Both the position numbers and the translations under genes were made by a program. Below, one piece after another: positions 47,352 through 59,953 of a stretch of DNA of 64,000 bases. This DNA comes from Dipteris shenzhenensis (Eukaryota > Polypodiophyta > Polypodiopsida > Gleicheniales): assembly GCA_047967505.1 (NCBI GenBank), contig CM106539.1; one strand, 5' to 3'. Every line of letters begins with the position of its first letter. Within the stretch, counting starts at the first letter, position 1. The notes beneath the pieces were generated by a model that was not told the origin of the DNA, searched no databases, and worked only from the letters and a program-made list of their open reading frames with translations.

Positions 47352-50300
47352 ATGGCATCCTCTTCCATGTTTGAAAAGAAGTTTTTTCGCATTAAAAAGT
47401 TTGATGGGACAAACTTTTCTTTGTGGAAAGAACAAATAAGGGATGTGCTTATTCAAAAGAAGCAGATTAAACCCTTGGTAGGGATTGAAGCTAAGCCTGC
47501 AAATATGTCTGAGGATGATTGGAATGAGTTGGATGCATTAGCAAAATCTACTATTAGACTTCATCTTGCAGAGTCAGTTTATTTCACAGTAGTAAATGAG
47601 CATACTACGGAAGATTTGTGGAAGAAACTGTGTGCCACTTATGAAAAGGAAACTGCTCTAATAAAGTTTACCTCATGAAGAGGTTGTTTGAGCTGCAGAT
47701 GAAGGAAGGGGTCTCCATTGCTTCTCACTTGAATGAATTCAATATTATTTTCAGCCAGCTTCAGGCTCAGAAGATGAATTTTGATGCGGATACTAAGGCA
47801 ATATTTCTCTTATGTTCATTGCCATCCTCATGGGATACCTTCCGTACAGCTGTCAATAACTCTGCACCTGGTGGAGTACTGAAATTTGATGATGTTGTGG
47901 GTAGCTTGTTGGCAGGGGGAAGTCCCAAGAAAGAGGGAAGTCTCTTAGCAAATCTAGGGCACAGAACATTGAGTGTTACCACTGTGGCAAGAAGGGCCAT
48001 ATGAAAAAGGATTTCTACAAGCTGAAAAGAGAGTAAAAGGATAAGAAAAAGAATGCAAATTGGGGTGCAAATCAAAAGGAAGAGAGTCCAAGGGAGGACA
48101 AAGGAAAAGTGAAGATCGAGGAGATCAATGCAGTCACACGTGATAGTGACAATGACGTTCTCTTCATGTCTACTTTATCTGTAGAGTTGCTTACCACTTC
48201 ATATGATGCATATTCCCAGGATTGGATTTTGGATTCTAGTGCTTCATTCCATGTTACTTCCCATAGGGAATGGTTCTCCACTTATGACAGTGGAAAGACA
48301 GGTTGTGTGCATCTTGGAAATGACTATGCATGTGACATAGTGGGAGTAGGTGACATAAAGTTTTCTTTTGCAAATGGGTCTGCATTTATTTTGAAACATG
48401 TGAGACATGTGCCTAAGTTGACCAAGAGTCTTATTTCAGTGGGTCAGCTGGATGATGCTAGTTTTCACACCACTTTTGGCTTTCAGAGTTGGAAAATTCA
48501 GAAGGGCTCTATGCTTTTGGCCAGGGGTGCCAAGTGTGGGACTTTGTATCCCTTACATGTATCAAGGGTATTTGATCATGTTGTTGCAATAACCGAGCAG
48601 CTAAGCACTTCTTTGTGGCATTGCAGGTTGGGGCACATGAGTCAGAATGGAATGAAACTCTTATGCCGTTTGGGTTATGTACCGCATTTGAGTTTCTCTG
48701 ATTTTGAATTTTGTGAGCACTGTCTCTATGGGAAGTAGACTAAATCAGCCCATAAAAGAAGGGGAAAGAAAGAGTTTAAAAAGCTTGATTTGGTACATTC
48801 AGACGTATGTGGTCCAATGCCTACACGGTCATTAGGCAGGGCTGAATACTATGTGACATTCATTGATGATGCAACTAGGAAAGTGTGGGATTATGCTATA
48901 GCTCAGATGAGTGATGTGTTCCAAGTATTTCAGAAATGGCTAGCCTTGGTTGAGAATCAGTCAGGTAGAACGCTTAAACGCCTACGAACTGACAATGGTG
49001 GAGAGTATCTCTCTCATGACTTTCAGCATTTCTGTGATACACGTGGGATTAAGAGGGAGCTCAAATCCCCTCATACTCCAGAGCAAAATCCAGTTGCAAA
49101 AAAGATGAACCGTACCATTCAAGAAAGGTTGCAATGCATGCTTTCTAATGCAAGTCTTTCTGGTGGTTTTTGGGCTGAGGCAATGAAGACTGTAGTGCAT
49201 GTGATCAATAGATCACCTAGTAAGAGTTTGGATGGTGGTATTCCTGAAGAGGCATGGAGTGGCAAGAAGCCCTCTTACTCCCATTTGCATATATTTGGGT
49301 GTGAGGCATATGCACATGTGCCAAAAGAGCTTTGAAAGAAGCTAGATCCTAAGTCTAGGAAATGCATCTTTCTGGGTTATGGTGAAATTGGAGAGATGGG
49401 CTATCGTCTCTGGGATCCAGAAGCAAAGAAGATCATATGCAGCCATGATGTAGTCTTGAATGAGAAGAAGATGCATAAGACACCCATGAGGGATGTGGAA
49501 ATGAGGAGAATCACTTTCCAGGATGTGAATCCACCTGCATATGTTGATAGAGAGGAAGTTGTCAATGCACCAAATGTGCAAGAAATGGTACCACCAAGTA
49601 CTCCCACATGTATACAATCAAGGGTAGATGATGGGACAACAAGCTAAAATGCCCTTGAGAAGATCATCTAGAGTGTCTAGACCACCTGATAGGTTTGTTC
49701 TTGGGGTAGACTATGTGATGCTTACTAATTGCGGGGAGCCTTCTTGCTACAGAGAGGCTATGATGCGCGAGGATCAACGCAAGTGGGAGTATGCTATGCA
49801 ATCAGAGATGAGTTCACTTATGAAGAATAAGACTTGGGAAGAAAGCATTGCCATGTAAATGGGTCTACAAAATGAAGGTCACAGGTGATGATATGCCTAG
49901 GTACAAGGCCCGTTTGGTCGCTAAAGGGTTCAAGCAAGAGAAGGGTGTGGACTTTGATGAGATATTCTCTCTGGTTGTGAAGATGACCACACTTAGATGC
50001 ATGCTTGGACTAGTGGCATCAGAGGATATGGAGCTTATGTAGATGGATGTAAAGACAACTTTCTTGCATGGGGATTTGCATGAGGAAATTTACATGGTGC
50101 AACCGGAAGGCTTTGAAGAAAAGGGCAAAGAGCATTTTGTTTGCAAGCTGAAGAAGAGTCTCTATGGTCTTAAGCAAGCGCCTAGAGAATGGTATCAGAA
50201 GTTTGATGCTTTCATTCGGTCCTAGGGTTTTAGAAGGAGTGAAATTGATCACTGCCTCTACACTAAAAGGGCTAAGGATAACAGCCTGATAATCCTGGCA

Positions 50301-51266
50301 CTATATGTGGATGATATGCTATTGGCTAGCAAGAATACTTATGAGCTAGATGCATTAAAGGCCAAGTTGTATGAGGCCTTTGATATGAAGGATTTGGGAC
50401 TTGCAGGTCATATTCTTGGTATGCGCATCACACGTGATAGGAGTAGGAAACTCCTTTGGCTTTCACAGAAGGAGTATGTTACAAAAGTATTGCAGCATTT
50501 CAATATGGAGGGGGGGAAGGCAGTGAGTACTCCATTGCCTCCATATGTGAAACTGAGTCATATAGATAGTCCCAAATCAGATGAGGAAAGGGCCATGATG
50601 GCCAAGGTTCCTTATGCATCAGTAGTTGTGAGTCTTATGTATGCTATGATAGCTACTAGACCAGACATTGCATTTGTAGTGGGAGTTGTTAACCGGTATA
50701 TGGCTAATCCAGGAAAGAGGCATTGGGAGGCAGTTAAGTGCATCATGAGGTACATGAAGGGTACCAAGGAGATGTGCATCTGCTTTGGTAGAGGAGGAGA
50801 CATGCGTGTACTTGGGTACACAGATTCAGACTATGTAGGGCATGTGGATAGTAGGAGATCCACATCTGGTTATGTGTTCACCTTTGCAGGTGGTACAATG
50901 TCATGGATGTCTCGTGCACAAAAGTGCATTGCTTTGTCTACCACAGAGGTTGAGTATGGTGCAGCCATAGAGGGTTGCAAGGAGGCTATATGGCTTGATC
51001 GGCTAGTGAGAGATTTGGGGATTCATATAGGTGTACCGACATTGCATAGTGATTCCATGAGTGCTATTCAGCTAGCACAGAATCCAGTCTTTCATGCAAA
51101 CACCAAACACATTGAGGTCAGGTACCATTTCATCAGGGAGGTACTTGAGGACAAGCGCATAGAGCTTGTCAAGGTTCATACAAATGATAACCCTGCAGAT
51201 ATGTTGACGAAGAGTCTACCTAGTCAGCGGTTTGAGTATTGTCGTGTATTGATGGGCATTGGATAG
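47352..51266 (+). pseudogene. Gag-pol pseudogene of copia C
   Basis: ATG 47352 (MASSSMFEKKFF). Gag has the FDGTNFSLWKEQI motif; the knuckle is reduced (CGKKGHMKKDF, last Cys lost). Protease DSSA replaces DSGA (48235). Integrase shows LWHCRLGHMS, CEHCLYGK, HSDVCGPM, RTDNGGEY and NRTIQER; in TPEQNPVAKK the usual NGVAE is altered. Reverse transcriptase has YVDDM (about 50306) and RNase H has HSDSMSAIQL; the frame ends MGIG-TAG at 51266. Lesions are frameshifts near 47675, 47960 and 49640-49850 and stops at 48736 (YGKx), 49335 (KELx, TGA), 50040 (ELMx) and 50223 (RSx), most at expected Gln or Arg. From 50307 to 51266 the frame is open for 319 codons. Confidence 0.95.
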
Positions 51267-51319
51267 TATGCTCATTGGTTGTTCTCCCTTAAAGGCACAT
51301 TGTCCTTTAAGTGGGAGGT

Positions 51320-51489
51320 TGTGGGGGTTAAAGGTCACTGTGCCTTTACCCCGGTTATGTACAATACTCAAACACATATATAAATGAATGAAAAAGAAGA
51401 TTAGGGTGTTTTGCACCCACCAAAACTTGTGTGGCTCTCTGTTTCTCTCTCTCCCTCTTTTGTTCTTGCTTTTGTCGAGAGCACTCTCA
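51320..51489 (+). repeat. 3' LTR of copia C (170 bp)
   Basis: Starts TGTGGGGGTTAAAGG after the polypurine tract, ends GAGCACTCTCA and is followed by ATACA (51490-51494). Confidence 0.94.
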
Positions 51490-51494
51490 ATACA

Positions 51495-52735
51495 TAGCTA
51501 AGTACCCTTGCCGCAACTAATGCCAGCAACATCACATGCATGGACAACTTCCGATGGATCTACAAGATTCTCTAAATCCATTAAAACCTCTTGTAATATT
51601 GCATGTTGCACTGCACTCTGATGAGGGTCCCTAAGAATAGAAATGAATTCTTTCTTCTTAACTACACTCTTTACGGCACAAAGTCTGTCAGAGGAATTTC
51701 TTCCAATAACCTCCTCCATAAAATTTATGAAGAAATCATGATAACATTAGAAAAATAAATGACTCATTTGTAAGTAATGCTTCATAATTACAAAATAGTC
51801 CAAATATAAATGCCTTGTAGCTTTCACCCTGCGTTTCCTTGCCCCACCACCATATGACAAGCTCTCCATTGGTTGCACGGGCTTGATCCTATGCTTGTAA
51901 CCTAGAGGGGTTCTTTTTATCCTTTCAAATCTCCTAGTCAATGTAGCAAGCTCTTGTTGTGGATACACCAAGCCTTTTTGAAGAGTTTGTTCTTCTCATC
52001 TATTAATCTTGTGATTGTCTCTTGTGACCTCTGTTTTGCAATTTCTGAGTCAACAAGTTTTTTTTGTTCTTGGGTTAGTTGTTCTTAGAGGTTATGCATG
52101 CTATCTCTAAGTATTTTTGTCTCTCCTTCCATTCTCAACAAGTGAACCTTCGCAAAGTGTGCTTCAGCATTGGAATGGCCGATGCATTTACAATATCCTA
52201 GTAAGCCTTGAAGACCATCTCCTATGTATTGAATCAAACTCGTCACATTTTCAAACAAGGGTGGAGCACCTGTCAAAGGATCCACTGGATAGAGTCCACC
52301 AACACTCCATAAGTCGACATGCTTTGTTCCTTGTTGTCATAATTGATCTAGTGTATCTTTGCCTAGCAACCTTGTGGCCATAACATTGACAAATTGTGGC
52401 ATACTCTGGTGCAACTTCAATGTGCAAGGTGCTTTTTTGTGGCTTGTTGGTGCGATCTTCCAATGGAGCCGTACAAGGGATTTAGAAATAAGGCCTTGGA
52501 TCAGTGCAAAGAATAGAATAGCATCAATGGAAACAAGTTTAGGACAATGGAAAGATATAATAGGGTCAATGGAAGCAAGTTTGTGACAAAATGATGAGAA
52601 GAAATTGGATTTGGATGTTGCAAAGTGCTTACGATAGGAGTATGAATGTGGGATTGGAAGATAATTACAGTGACAAAGAGTAGGATTTAGATGTTGAAAA
52701 GTGATTTGGGTGCTATTATCTAGAAAAGAAATCAA
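51495..52735 (-). pseudogene. Unknown gene U2, N-terminal part
   Basis: Minus strand, from about 52735 to the copia C insertion. One frame carries MPQFVNVMATRLLGKDTLDQL, a stop, then HVDLWSVGGLYPVDPLTG and FENVTSLIQYIGDGLQGLL, followed by a coiled coil (LTQEQKKLVDSEIAKQRSQ, about 52070). After a one-base shift near 51975 come a basic part (RFERIKRTPLGYKHRIKP) and, from 51719, EEVIGRNSSDRLCAVKSVVK and a helical stretch to about 51498. Reading continues across the target site (YLAMYNVFVNALQG) in a third frame. It is not identified; see the C-terminal part. Confidence 0.55.
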
Positions 52736-53203
52736 GGCATGAGGCTAGACGCTAGGCATGGCGATGCTTGAGGGCCATGCAGGAGAGTGAACATGAGGGG
52801 AGAAGCGTTAACATGGGTGGGAAAAAGGAATTAATGCAAGTGGGAATAAAGAGGGGGACTATGGCACAAGGGCAAAGTAAGAGGGGGAAGAGGAGCAAGT
52901 ACATGATGGGAGGTGGACTGTAGAGATGGAGACATCAAGGCGAGAGAGAGTCACACCACTTCTATTATCTAGAAAAGAAACCAAGGCATGAGGCTAGACG
53001 CTACGCATGGTGACGCTCAAGGGCCATAGAGGAAAAGGAAATGTGAGGAGAGAAGCATTAACATGGGTGGGAAAAAGGGATTAAGAGGGGTGGGAATGAA
53101 GAGGGGGTTTACGGCACAAGGGGGAAGGGAGAGGGGGAAGAGGAGCATGTACATGATGGGAGGTGGAATGTAGAGATGGAGACATCAAGGGAAGAGAGTC
53201 ATG
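52713..53203 (-). repeat. Tandem duplication, 249-bp unit
   Basis: Copies 52713-52961 and 52962 to about 53203, both starting CTATTATCTAGAAAAGAAA and containing GGCATGAGGCTAGACGCTA. There are scattered differences. It may lie inside a gypsy LTR whose internal end is at 53960. Confidence 0.88.
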
Positions 53204-53959
53204 CTTTATTTGAAAGGAAGGATGGGGGGAAATCAAACTACTAGCTAGGTGGCTTTACAAGAATGAGCGTGTCCCATCAAGGAATAGCCCCCTCCTTTTA
53301 TAGCCAAGAGAGGGGGTCTCTCCCAATAAATGCATCCTCCCACATGCATGGTGTGTGTGGAGGAATCTCCCATGTGGGCTAGGTGGGTACGCACTCTCAA
53401 TTGTATGCAACAACCCTTTGCCTCATTTTTCCACATAAATCAAACCCCATATCCCACGTCTAAGATACTCCCTTGGTCTCTCCCCAATTTTATAATACGT
53501 TCAAACATCTAGGAGGACAAGTGGAGGGTTGGCACAAGGATTCTTGCCACCTCATCCTACTTTTCCCATTATTTAACTTGCACTCTTGGACTATCTACAC
53601 CCCCCCCACATAGGCCTATCCTACAGGGATGGAATAATCCCATATAATATCCATTTCCACCTATTTAATATTACTTCTCCCATGGTCCTTGGGCCATGTC
53701 TCACTAAATCCAGGCATGGGACTGCTTAGGTGGAGGGGTGGCACATGGAGGAACCATGCCATCTTAACATTTTATAATATTACTACCGTGGAATATGTAC
53801 AACACACTTTATGGGTCCTCTTATGTGGAAGGGTGGCACATGCTCATGCCCTACCACCTCAACCCTGGGCCCTATGCACACCATATTGTATTATACTATT
53901 GCCACACATATAAGCACACACACATATATATGCCTTTTACCTTGGTCAAATTTATCCAT
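53204..53959. other. Possible gypsy LTR, boundaries not found
   Basis: No coding sequence. It precedes a C-run (53970-53977; G-run on the minus strand) that looks like the polypurine tract of the minus-strand gypsy fragment next to it, so some or all of it may be that element's LTR. Confidence 0.4.
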
Positions 53960-54330
53960 AATAGTTTCCCCCCCCAGGCAAGGAATGCACAACATTTTCA
54001 TGCTTGGGACCATCACGCACAAAGAAGGGTTTGAGATAATGCTTATTGATCACCTTTTTTCCATATGGCTCATGTAGCTCCTGAACTTGTACAGACCCAT
54101 TGCTACATTCCTTGATGACTTTGTATGGACCGGTCCACAGTGGATGGAACTTTTCATCCATTTGGTGGTCCAATCTATTATCAAAGCATAGCACAACATC
54201 CCCCTCAACAAAGTGTCTTTCCCATCCCTTGCAAATCTTAGCATCCAAGTGGGCCTTTTGTCGGTCCTTTTGAATCTTTGTTTGATGTAGGGCAAGGTGT
54301 CAGGTTTCATCTAACTTCTCAAGTTGTACC
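53960..54330 (-). pseudogene. Ty3/gypsy integrase C-terminal fragment
   Basis: Minus strand: LDET..LALHQTKIQKDRQ, ERHFVEGDVVLCFDNRL, LWTGPYKVIKECSNGSVQV and NKHYLKPFF, the typical order of a gypsy integrase tail. A stop and a frameshift lie near 54300. The fragment is cut at about 54330 by element F in the opposite orientation. Confidence 0.85.
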
Positions 54331-54342
54331 AACGACCACTTT

Positions 54343-56449
54343 TGGGCTAAGGCTATCAATACTACGGTTTACATCCTTAATCGTAGCTATACAAAGGCAC
54401 TCAAAGGTAAAACACCACATGAGGCTTATAGCGGTAAGAAGCCATCTGTCTCCCACTTTAGAACGTTTAGGTGTGAATGCTATGCGCATGTACTACAACC
54501 AAAAAGCACCAAATGTATCTTCTTAGGCTATTGTGATGAGAAGAAAGCCTATAAGTTGTATGACCAAGAGGAAAAGAAGATCATAGCGAGCCGCGATGTG
54601 GTGTTCAGGGAGAAGCCACATGCAGTGGAGGCAGAGAAGAGCTCTTCCACTTTATCATCAAGCGAAGAGGTAATTCACTATGGACCTGTCCCAAGAGCTA
54701 TATAGGAGGAGGAAATATCAGATGATGAAGGTATAAGTCACCAACCTATTATTACACCACCGAAAAAGCCATTGCCACGATGGGTAAGGCAGCTCTACGA
54801 CACGATAACCAGATGCTATGTCTATTGAGCAACATGCAGGTGGACCAAGGCAGTCTCAGAGAATCGAGGAGCAAAGGAGGGCTTCTGCTCACATAGTCAA
54901 TATGGCCTTGATGACTAAGATAATTGCAAAAGTAAAGGAGCCTGCGAGTTTGAAGGAAGCACTTGCAGACCGAGATTGGAAAAATGCTATGCAAGTAGAA
55001 TATGACAGCATCATGAAGAATGAAACTTGGGAGCTGGTAGATCGACCACCTAATAGAAAGGTTATTGGCACCAAGTGGGTTTGGAAGGTAAAGTACAAGG
55101 CCAATGGGACTTTGGAAAAGTACAAAGACAGATTGGTTGCACAAGGATTTTCGTAGGTTGAAGGGTTTGATTTTCAGGAATCTTTCGCTCTAACTACCAG
55201 AATGACCACGATTCACAGAGTACTATCAGTGGCTGCTCATAAAAAGTGGCTAGTTTATCAAATGGATGTTAAATCAGAATTCTTGAATGGTGACCTCAAG
55301 GAGGAGGTGTACGTGGCTCAACCACTTGGATTTGAGGCCCCCCATTCTGAGAACAAGTTATATAAGCTGAAGAAGGCTCTATACGGGCTGAAACAGGCCC
55401 CAAGAGCATGGTACCAATGGATAGACAAATTCTCTCATAAATTAAACTTCAAAAGATGTGCCTCAGATGCTAACTTGTATGTGTATAGGAAAGGTGGAAA
55501 AACTGCTATTATTGTTCTATATGTGGATGATCTCCTTATTATAGGTGACTATGAAGACATGATCTAGCAGACTAGAAAGGCATTGAACATGGAGTTTGAG
55601 ATGACAGACTTAGGCTTGATGCACTAGTGTTTGAGGATTGAAGTCTGGCAAGAACCAGGCAAAATCTTCATCTCGCAACAAAAATATGCAAGGGAGATCT
55701 TGAAGGCATTTGGTATGTCCGAGTGCAAGGAGATAGCTACACCTATGGAGGTAAATGCAAGGTTGTCTATGGAGAATGCCTCACCACCAGCAGACACCGA
55801 GAAGTACATGAAGTTGGTCGGCAGTCTCATCTATCTGTGCAACACCAGACTGGACATCAGTTTTGCTATTGGTGTTTTGAGCAGGTTCTCCAATAAGCCC
55901 CAGGAGAATCATTGGAATGTAGGGATGCAGGTGCTCAGGTATGTGAAGGGCACTCTTGATTATGGCATCACCTATGGTACGGGCACTTCCTTGGTTGGTC
56001 ATTGTGACTCAGATTGGGCTGGAGATGTTGATTCCAAGAAATCAATTTCGGGATATTGTTTCTCTTTAGGTTCAGGTATCTTCTCTTGGATCAGTAAGAA
56101 ACAACCAACAGTGGCATTGTGTTCTACCAAGGCTGAGTACAAGGTAGCATGTGTTGCTGCATGTGAAGTAGTGTGGCTGAGGAGGATCTTATGGCACATG
56201 GGAGTGCAAGAGGATGAGGCAACTGTGCTGAGGTGCGACAATCAAAATTGCATGGCCATTGCTAAAAATCCAATGTTTCATGCGTGCACAAAACATATAG
56301 AGATTCAGTATCACTATGTGTGTGATTTGATCGAGGATAGGATAGTGGAATTGGTTTACTATCCAACACAACAAAATGGAGCAGATATCTTCACCAAGGC
56401 ACTCGGGAAGGATCATCTGTAGAGACTCGGCATTGGGTTGAGAAAGTAG
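54343..56449 (+). pseudogene. Integrase-RT-RNase H pseudogene of copia F
   Basis: Starts at FWAKAINTTVYILNRSY of integrase. Reverse transcriptase runs from AMQVEYDSIMKNETWELV (about 54990) to the intact YVDDLLII box (55522); RNase H has HCDSDWAGDVDS and CDNQNCMAI. Stops are near 54703, 54826, 55155 (FSx, usual Gln), 55568 (MIx, usual Gln) and 55627; there is one frameshift near 54830. The 263-codon frame 55631-56422 is open. The frame ends at TAG 56447-56449. Confidence 0.94.
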
Positions 56450-56478
56450 TTCACCTACAGGTGGACATTGAGGGGGGT

Positions 56479-57121
56479 TGTTAGATATGCTCAATGCCCC
56501 ACCCTCCTAGTAACCACCAATGGTCCAAGGTGCTCAAGTTGTAAGGCCCCCATATGAGGAGAAGCCATGTGTGAGCCTGGGACACTGGATGGATCTTGAC
56601 TTGCATGTCAGATGAGGTCTATCAATGAGACTGTTGATGGTAGAAAGGTGATTGTGTGGGAGCCCCTTATTCTTGCTAGGGCCTGGGGGCCAGTTGGCAC
56701 CTAGCTAGGGGGTCCTAGGGGGGCCGCTAGCCCCCCTAAGGTGATGGTATAGGGAATATTCCTTGAATATTCCATGGATGACTAGTTGGTTCCACCAATT
56801 AGGTTGACTACTCGGCTCCACCGACTAGGTCGACTGGTCGACTCCACCAACTACGTTGATCCAACTACCGCACTCATAGCTATAAAGAGGCAACCTCCCC
56901 AGTCCATTGTATTAGATCATAGATCAGATCTTCCAGCTAGTAGCTCTTCACCTAGTATTTGTCTAGATCACCATCTAAGCTCCACTATGGGAGCGCATGG
57001 GTGGATGGAGCCATCATGTGTACTACATCAATATTGAAGGAAAAATTTGTTCCTCTCCAGTTTGCTGTGTACTCTCTATTCTTTGTTCAGTTTTTGTTTC
57101 GCTGTGCCATGTGATTTAACA
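56479..57121 (+). repeat. 3' LTR of copia F (643 bp)
   Basis: TGTTAGATATGCTCAATGCC to CATGTGATTTAACA. It is homologous to the solo LTR at 8013-8746, with a TATAAAG box (about 56881-56887). Confidence 0.93.
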
Positions 57122-57630
57122 TTACTATTGTGCTGGAGGGTGATCTTGGGGTATTCAATGGCCATGCGTGCCTATAGGATTGCCAAGTCATTGTCAAAAA
57201 CTTGGCCTTTCAAGGTTGCATTATTAGCTTCTGTTTCCAAATCCCAATCTATGTTGGCACCATAGCCTTCTATTATGGACTCTTCAGGGTCACTATCCCA
57301 TTTGACCCTTGTCATGAAGACTGGCATTTCCACTACTTCTGATTGAGTCATCCCAGATTGGTGCTTCTAGTTATATCATTTGGGCATCCACATCTCGCAA
57401 CATTAGATGTGTTGTTTTACAATTATCTATTGTAGCCAACGTCTGTATTTAATTATTGATGTCACTTTGTGTATCCATCTCTATGGGCTTTAGTGCATTG
57501 GTAGGTACAGGGGATGCATGAGTGGTGGATGTAGTGGAAGAAGTGTCTTCAACGTTTCTAGGAATAGTGGGTTTGATTTCCCCCATTCCCAGATTTATCT
57601 TGACAACGGTTTCTCTATTTTGGATAGTGA
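57122..57630 (-). pseudogene. Unidentified minus-strand coding remnant
   Basis: Two minus-strand frames read as protein: about 57620-57370 (NLGMGEIKPTIPRNVEDTSS, Thr/Ser-rich) and 57345-57125 (MTQSEVVEMPVFMTRVKWD, acidic). It is cut by the LTRs on both sides. Possibly gypsy gag or protease; not recognised. Confidence 0.4.
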
Positions 57631-57887
57631 TGTTGAGAATTCATGTTCAACATCATATGATCACGTGTGCATAGCACCATCATGTGATCATATGTGCATA
57701 GCACTAACCTTATAGAGTGCTATAAAGGAAAGGGTTAGATCCCCTATCCCTAACCCTAAATGGGTTTGTATATATTCTATTTTTTCAACTAAATCTAGTG
57801 TACAGTTAGTCATTTGTGGTGCGCTCTCTAGCTATGCCCTCTCTCCTCATATCCACTCATCCCCTCTCCCCTCTTCATATTTTGTCA
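57631..57887 (+). repeat. 5' LTR of copia E (257 bp)
   Basis: TGTTGAGAATTCATG to ATATTTTGTCA, followed at once by TGGTATCAGAGC (57888-57899). It has CTATAAAGG at 57720-57728. The boundary is judged from the TG...CA ends and the primer binding site; there is no second copy in the window. Confidence 0.85.
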
Positions 57888-58989
57888 TGGTATCAGAGCT
57901 CCCATGCCTTCCGCTGAGGCATTGCGATTCTTGAGAGTGTGAGAGAGATTGTGAGATTGAGAGTTCTCGAGTGTTCTTGTGAGAGTTCAGTTCCATAGAG
58001 AATTTCCGTTCATTGAAAGTTCTTTTCTCCATCAGAGAAAGAGAGGTGTTCATTCCATTCTAGTTGAGTGAGAGAGAGAGATTTAGATTGAAAGAGATAG
58101 GGAGAGTCCTTCGAGTGCTCATTCCTTTGAGAGATTTCATTTGTGTGAGGAATAGAGGATTGTGAGAGTTTTTGAGAGAAAGAGAAACCTGCATTTTTCT
58201 TCTGAAAAATAGGGGAGAGCTAGTTCTCTGAGTGTTCTTCCATCCATTTTTTTGTGAGAAAGTGCCTTCCACAGTCATCTAGTAGCTCAACTGCTACATA
58301 GAGTGGCCCAAACAACTCAAGAAACAATTAGCAGCAATGACAGCCACACAACTAAGCAAGACCTCCTATCAACTACTCTACGGGCTCCTGGGTCTACCCT
58401 TTAGTGCTCAACTCCGAACTCTGCAGACTCCAAAGCGGCTGGCTTCCCATCGACTCCACTACAACAAAGCCTTAGCCTTTCCAACAAGAGCAACGCATAG
58501 CCCCACGACCTTAGTCTAGCAAGCAGTAGACGGTTGCCTCCTCCTCACCAATGTAGCTCCAAAGCTCCAAAGCTCTAAGGCTCCCTACAAACGTCCACAA
58601 CAATCCACCAAATCTGAGATTGTGCACCGCTCACGATCTAAACAAGCAGCTCTACAAACTACCAACAATCTCTACATCAACGAATAGCCTCCACGAACAG
58701 GATGCCAATAGCTTGCAAAGCTTAATAGCAGCTTCTCCCTGCCAGCACAGCCCAAAGAGACTACTCGAATCACCTCCTTCAATGATGGACCATAGCACCC
58801 GGGCGGCTCCTACAAAAAGACTAGGCAACTCCAACAATGCAGCGCCTCCTATAGCATAGGGACTTCCAAGTGGCTCCAACTTCGTTTCATGGCTCTAGCC
58901 CATATGCGCAATGCCTCTACACCTCCTCTCTAGCAAGCCTAAATGGTCCTCTAAGATGGCTTCAATGCTCACGGCATCTTCAAGCTCCA

Positions 58990-59267
58990 CAGTGACGACT
59001 CACTCTCGACGGGCGAAATCCGAAAAGGTGATGGAATCTTTTAAAGATTTTGTCAGTATCTATGTTGATACCATAAACTACAAGGCAACACATGGCCCAT
59101 GTGCCACATCACCTTATCTAAAACATGGCAGTGACCACTCACTCTTGACGGGCGAAATTTGACAAGGTGATGGAATCTCTTAAAGATTCTGTTAGTATCT
59201 ACGTTGATACCATAAATTACAAGGCGACACATGGCCCGTGTGCCACATCACCTTATCTGAAACATGG
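58990..59267 (+). repeat. Tandem duplication, 139-bp unit
   Basis: 58990-59128 and 59129-59267, both starting CAGTGACSACTCACTC and ending AAACATGG. They are about 90% alike by eye. Confidence 0.92.
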
Positions 59268-59953
59268 CAGATAAGGCTGTGCTCAACATACCACACAAAG
59301 GTTTGGTTCAATGTCTACCACATGGTAGACTTTATCAGCCATGCCATCAACTCATCATCAATCTACCACGTCACCCAGCTGACATGTGGCAATCGATTGC
59401 CATGTCAGCAACCTTATCTAACCACATCACTTGCCACATCATCAAGGACATGTCACCTACCACATCATCAAGGACACATCACCTACCACATCATTTGCCA
59501 CATCAGCATTGCCATGTCATCTATTGACATCATCGTTTGTGCCACCTCAGTAGTCTTACCTCAATTGTCCAGTCAGCACTGACCCCTACAGGCATAGTTA
59601 CCTCTTCACAGTCACTGCATGTGACCACTCCTACCACCTTAGCATAGGGCTCCACTGGCACACCTTCTGCTAGGCACAGTGCCACATCATCACTACATAT
59701 GTGACCCATAGTGACATATCATCATTGAGCACAATTGCACTCCTTTTGCCCGTCCACCTAGATCAAGTCGTATCTCTTGATCCAGGAAGAATTTGAGGGT
59801 ACTCCAGAAAGGAAAGTCTCTTGTTTTTTTTTGCTCTACATGCTTGTCACATCACATGCACATTTTGGTGCAAGTTACACTCACATTTTAGCCTCGCTCG
59901 ACAAAACCACTTCCTTCATGCCCCAAGTTGCCAATCTAAGCCATGCCCGAAAT

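Larger units (their letters stand above)
45749..51489 (+). mobile_element. Complete Ty1/copia element C (5,741 bp)
   Basis: 170-bp LTRs, a primer binding site (45921-45932, TGGTATCAGAGC), a leader of about 1.4 kb, gag-pol, a polypurine tract (about 51308-51319, AAGTGGGAGGT) and a perfect ATACA duplication. LTRs differ at about 7 of 170 positions by hand count (about 4%). It splits U2 and lies antisense to it. Confidence 0.97.
54335..57121 (+). mobile_element. Ty1/copia element F, 5'-truncated
   Basis: Begins inside integrase, continues to RNase H, a polypurine tract (56466-56478, ATTGAGGGGGGT) and a 643-bp 3' LTR. Gag, protease, primer binding site and 5' LTR are missing. It is related to element B. 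Confidence 0.93.

Noticed and set aside
52337-52735. Full 132-codon minus-strand frame taken as one exon
   Set aside because: Only the last 45 or so codons look protein-like; the first part is low-complexity and may be non-coding.
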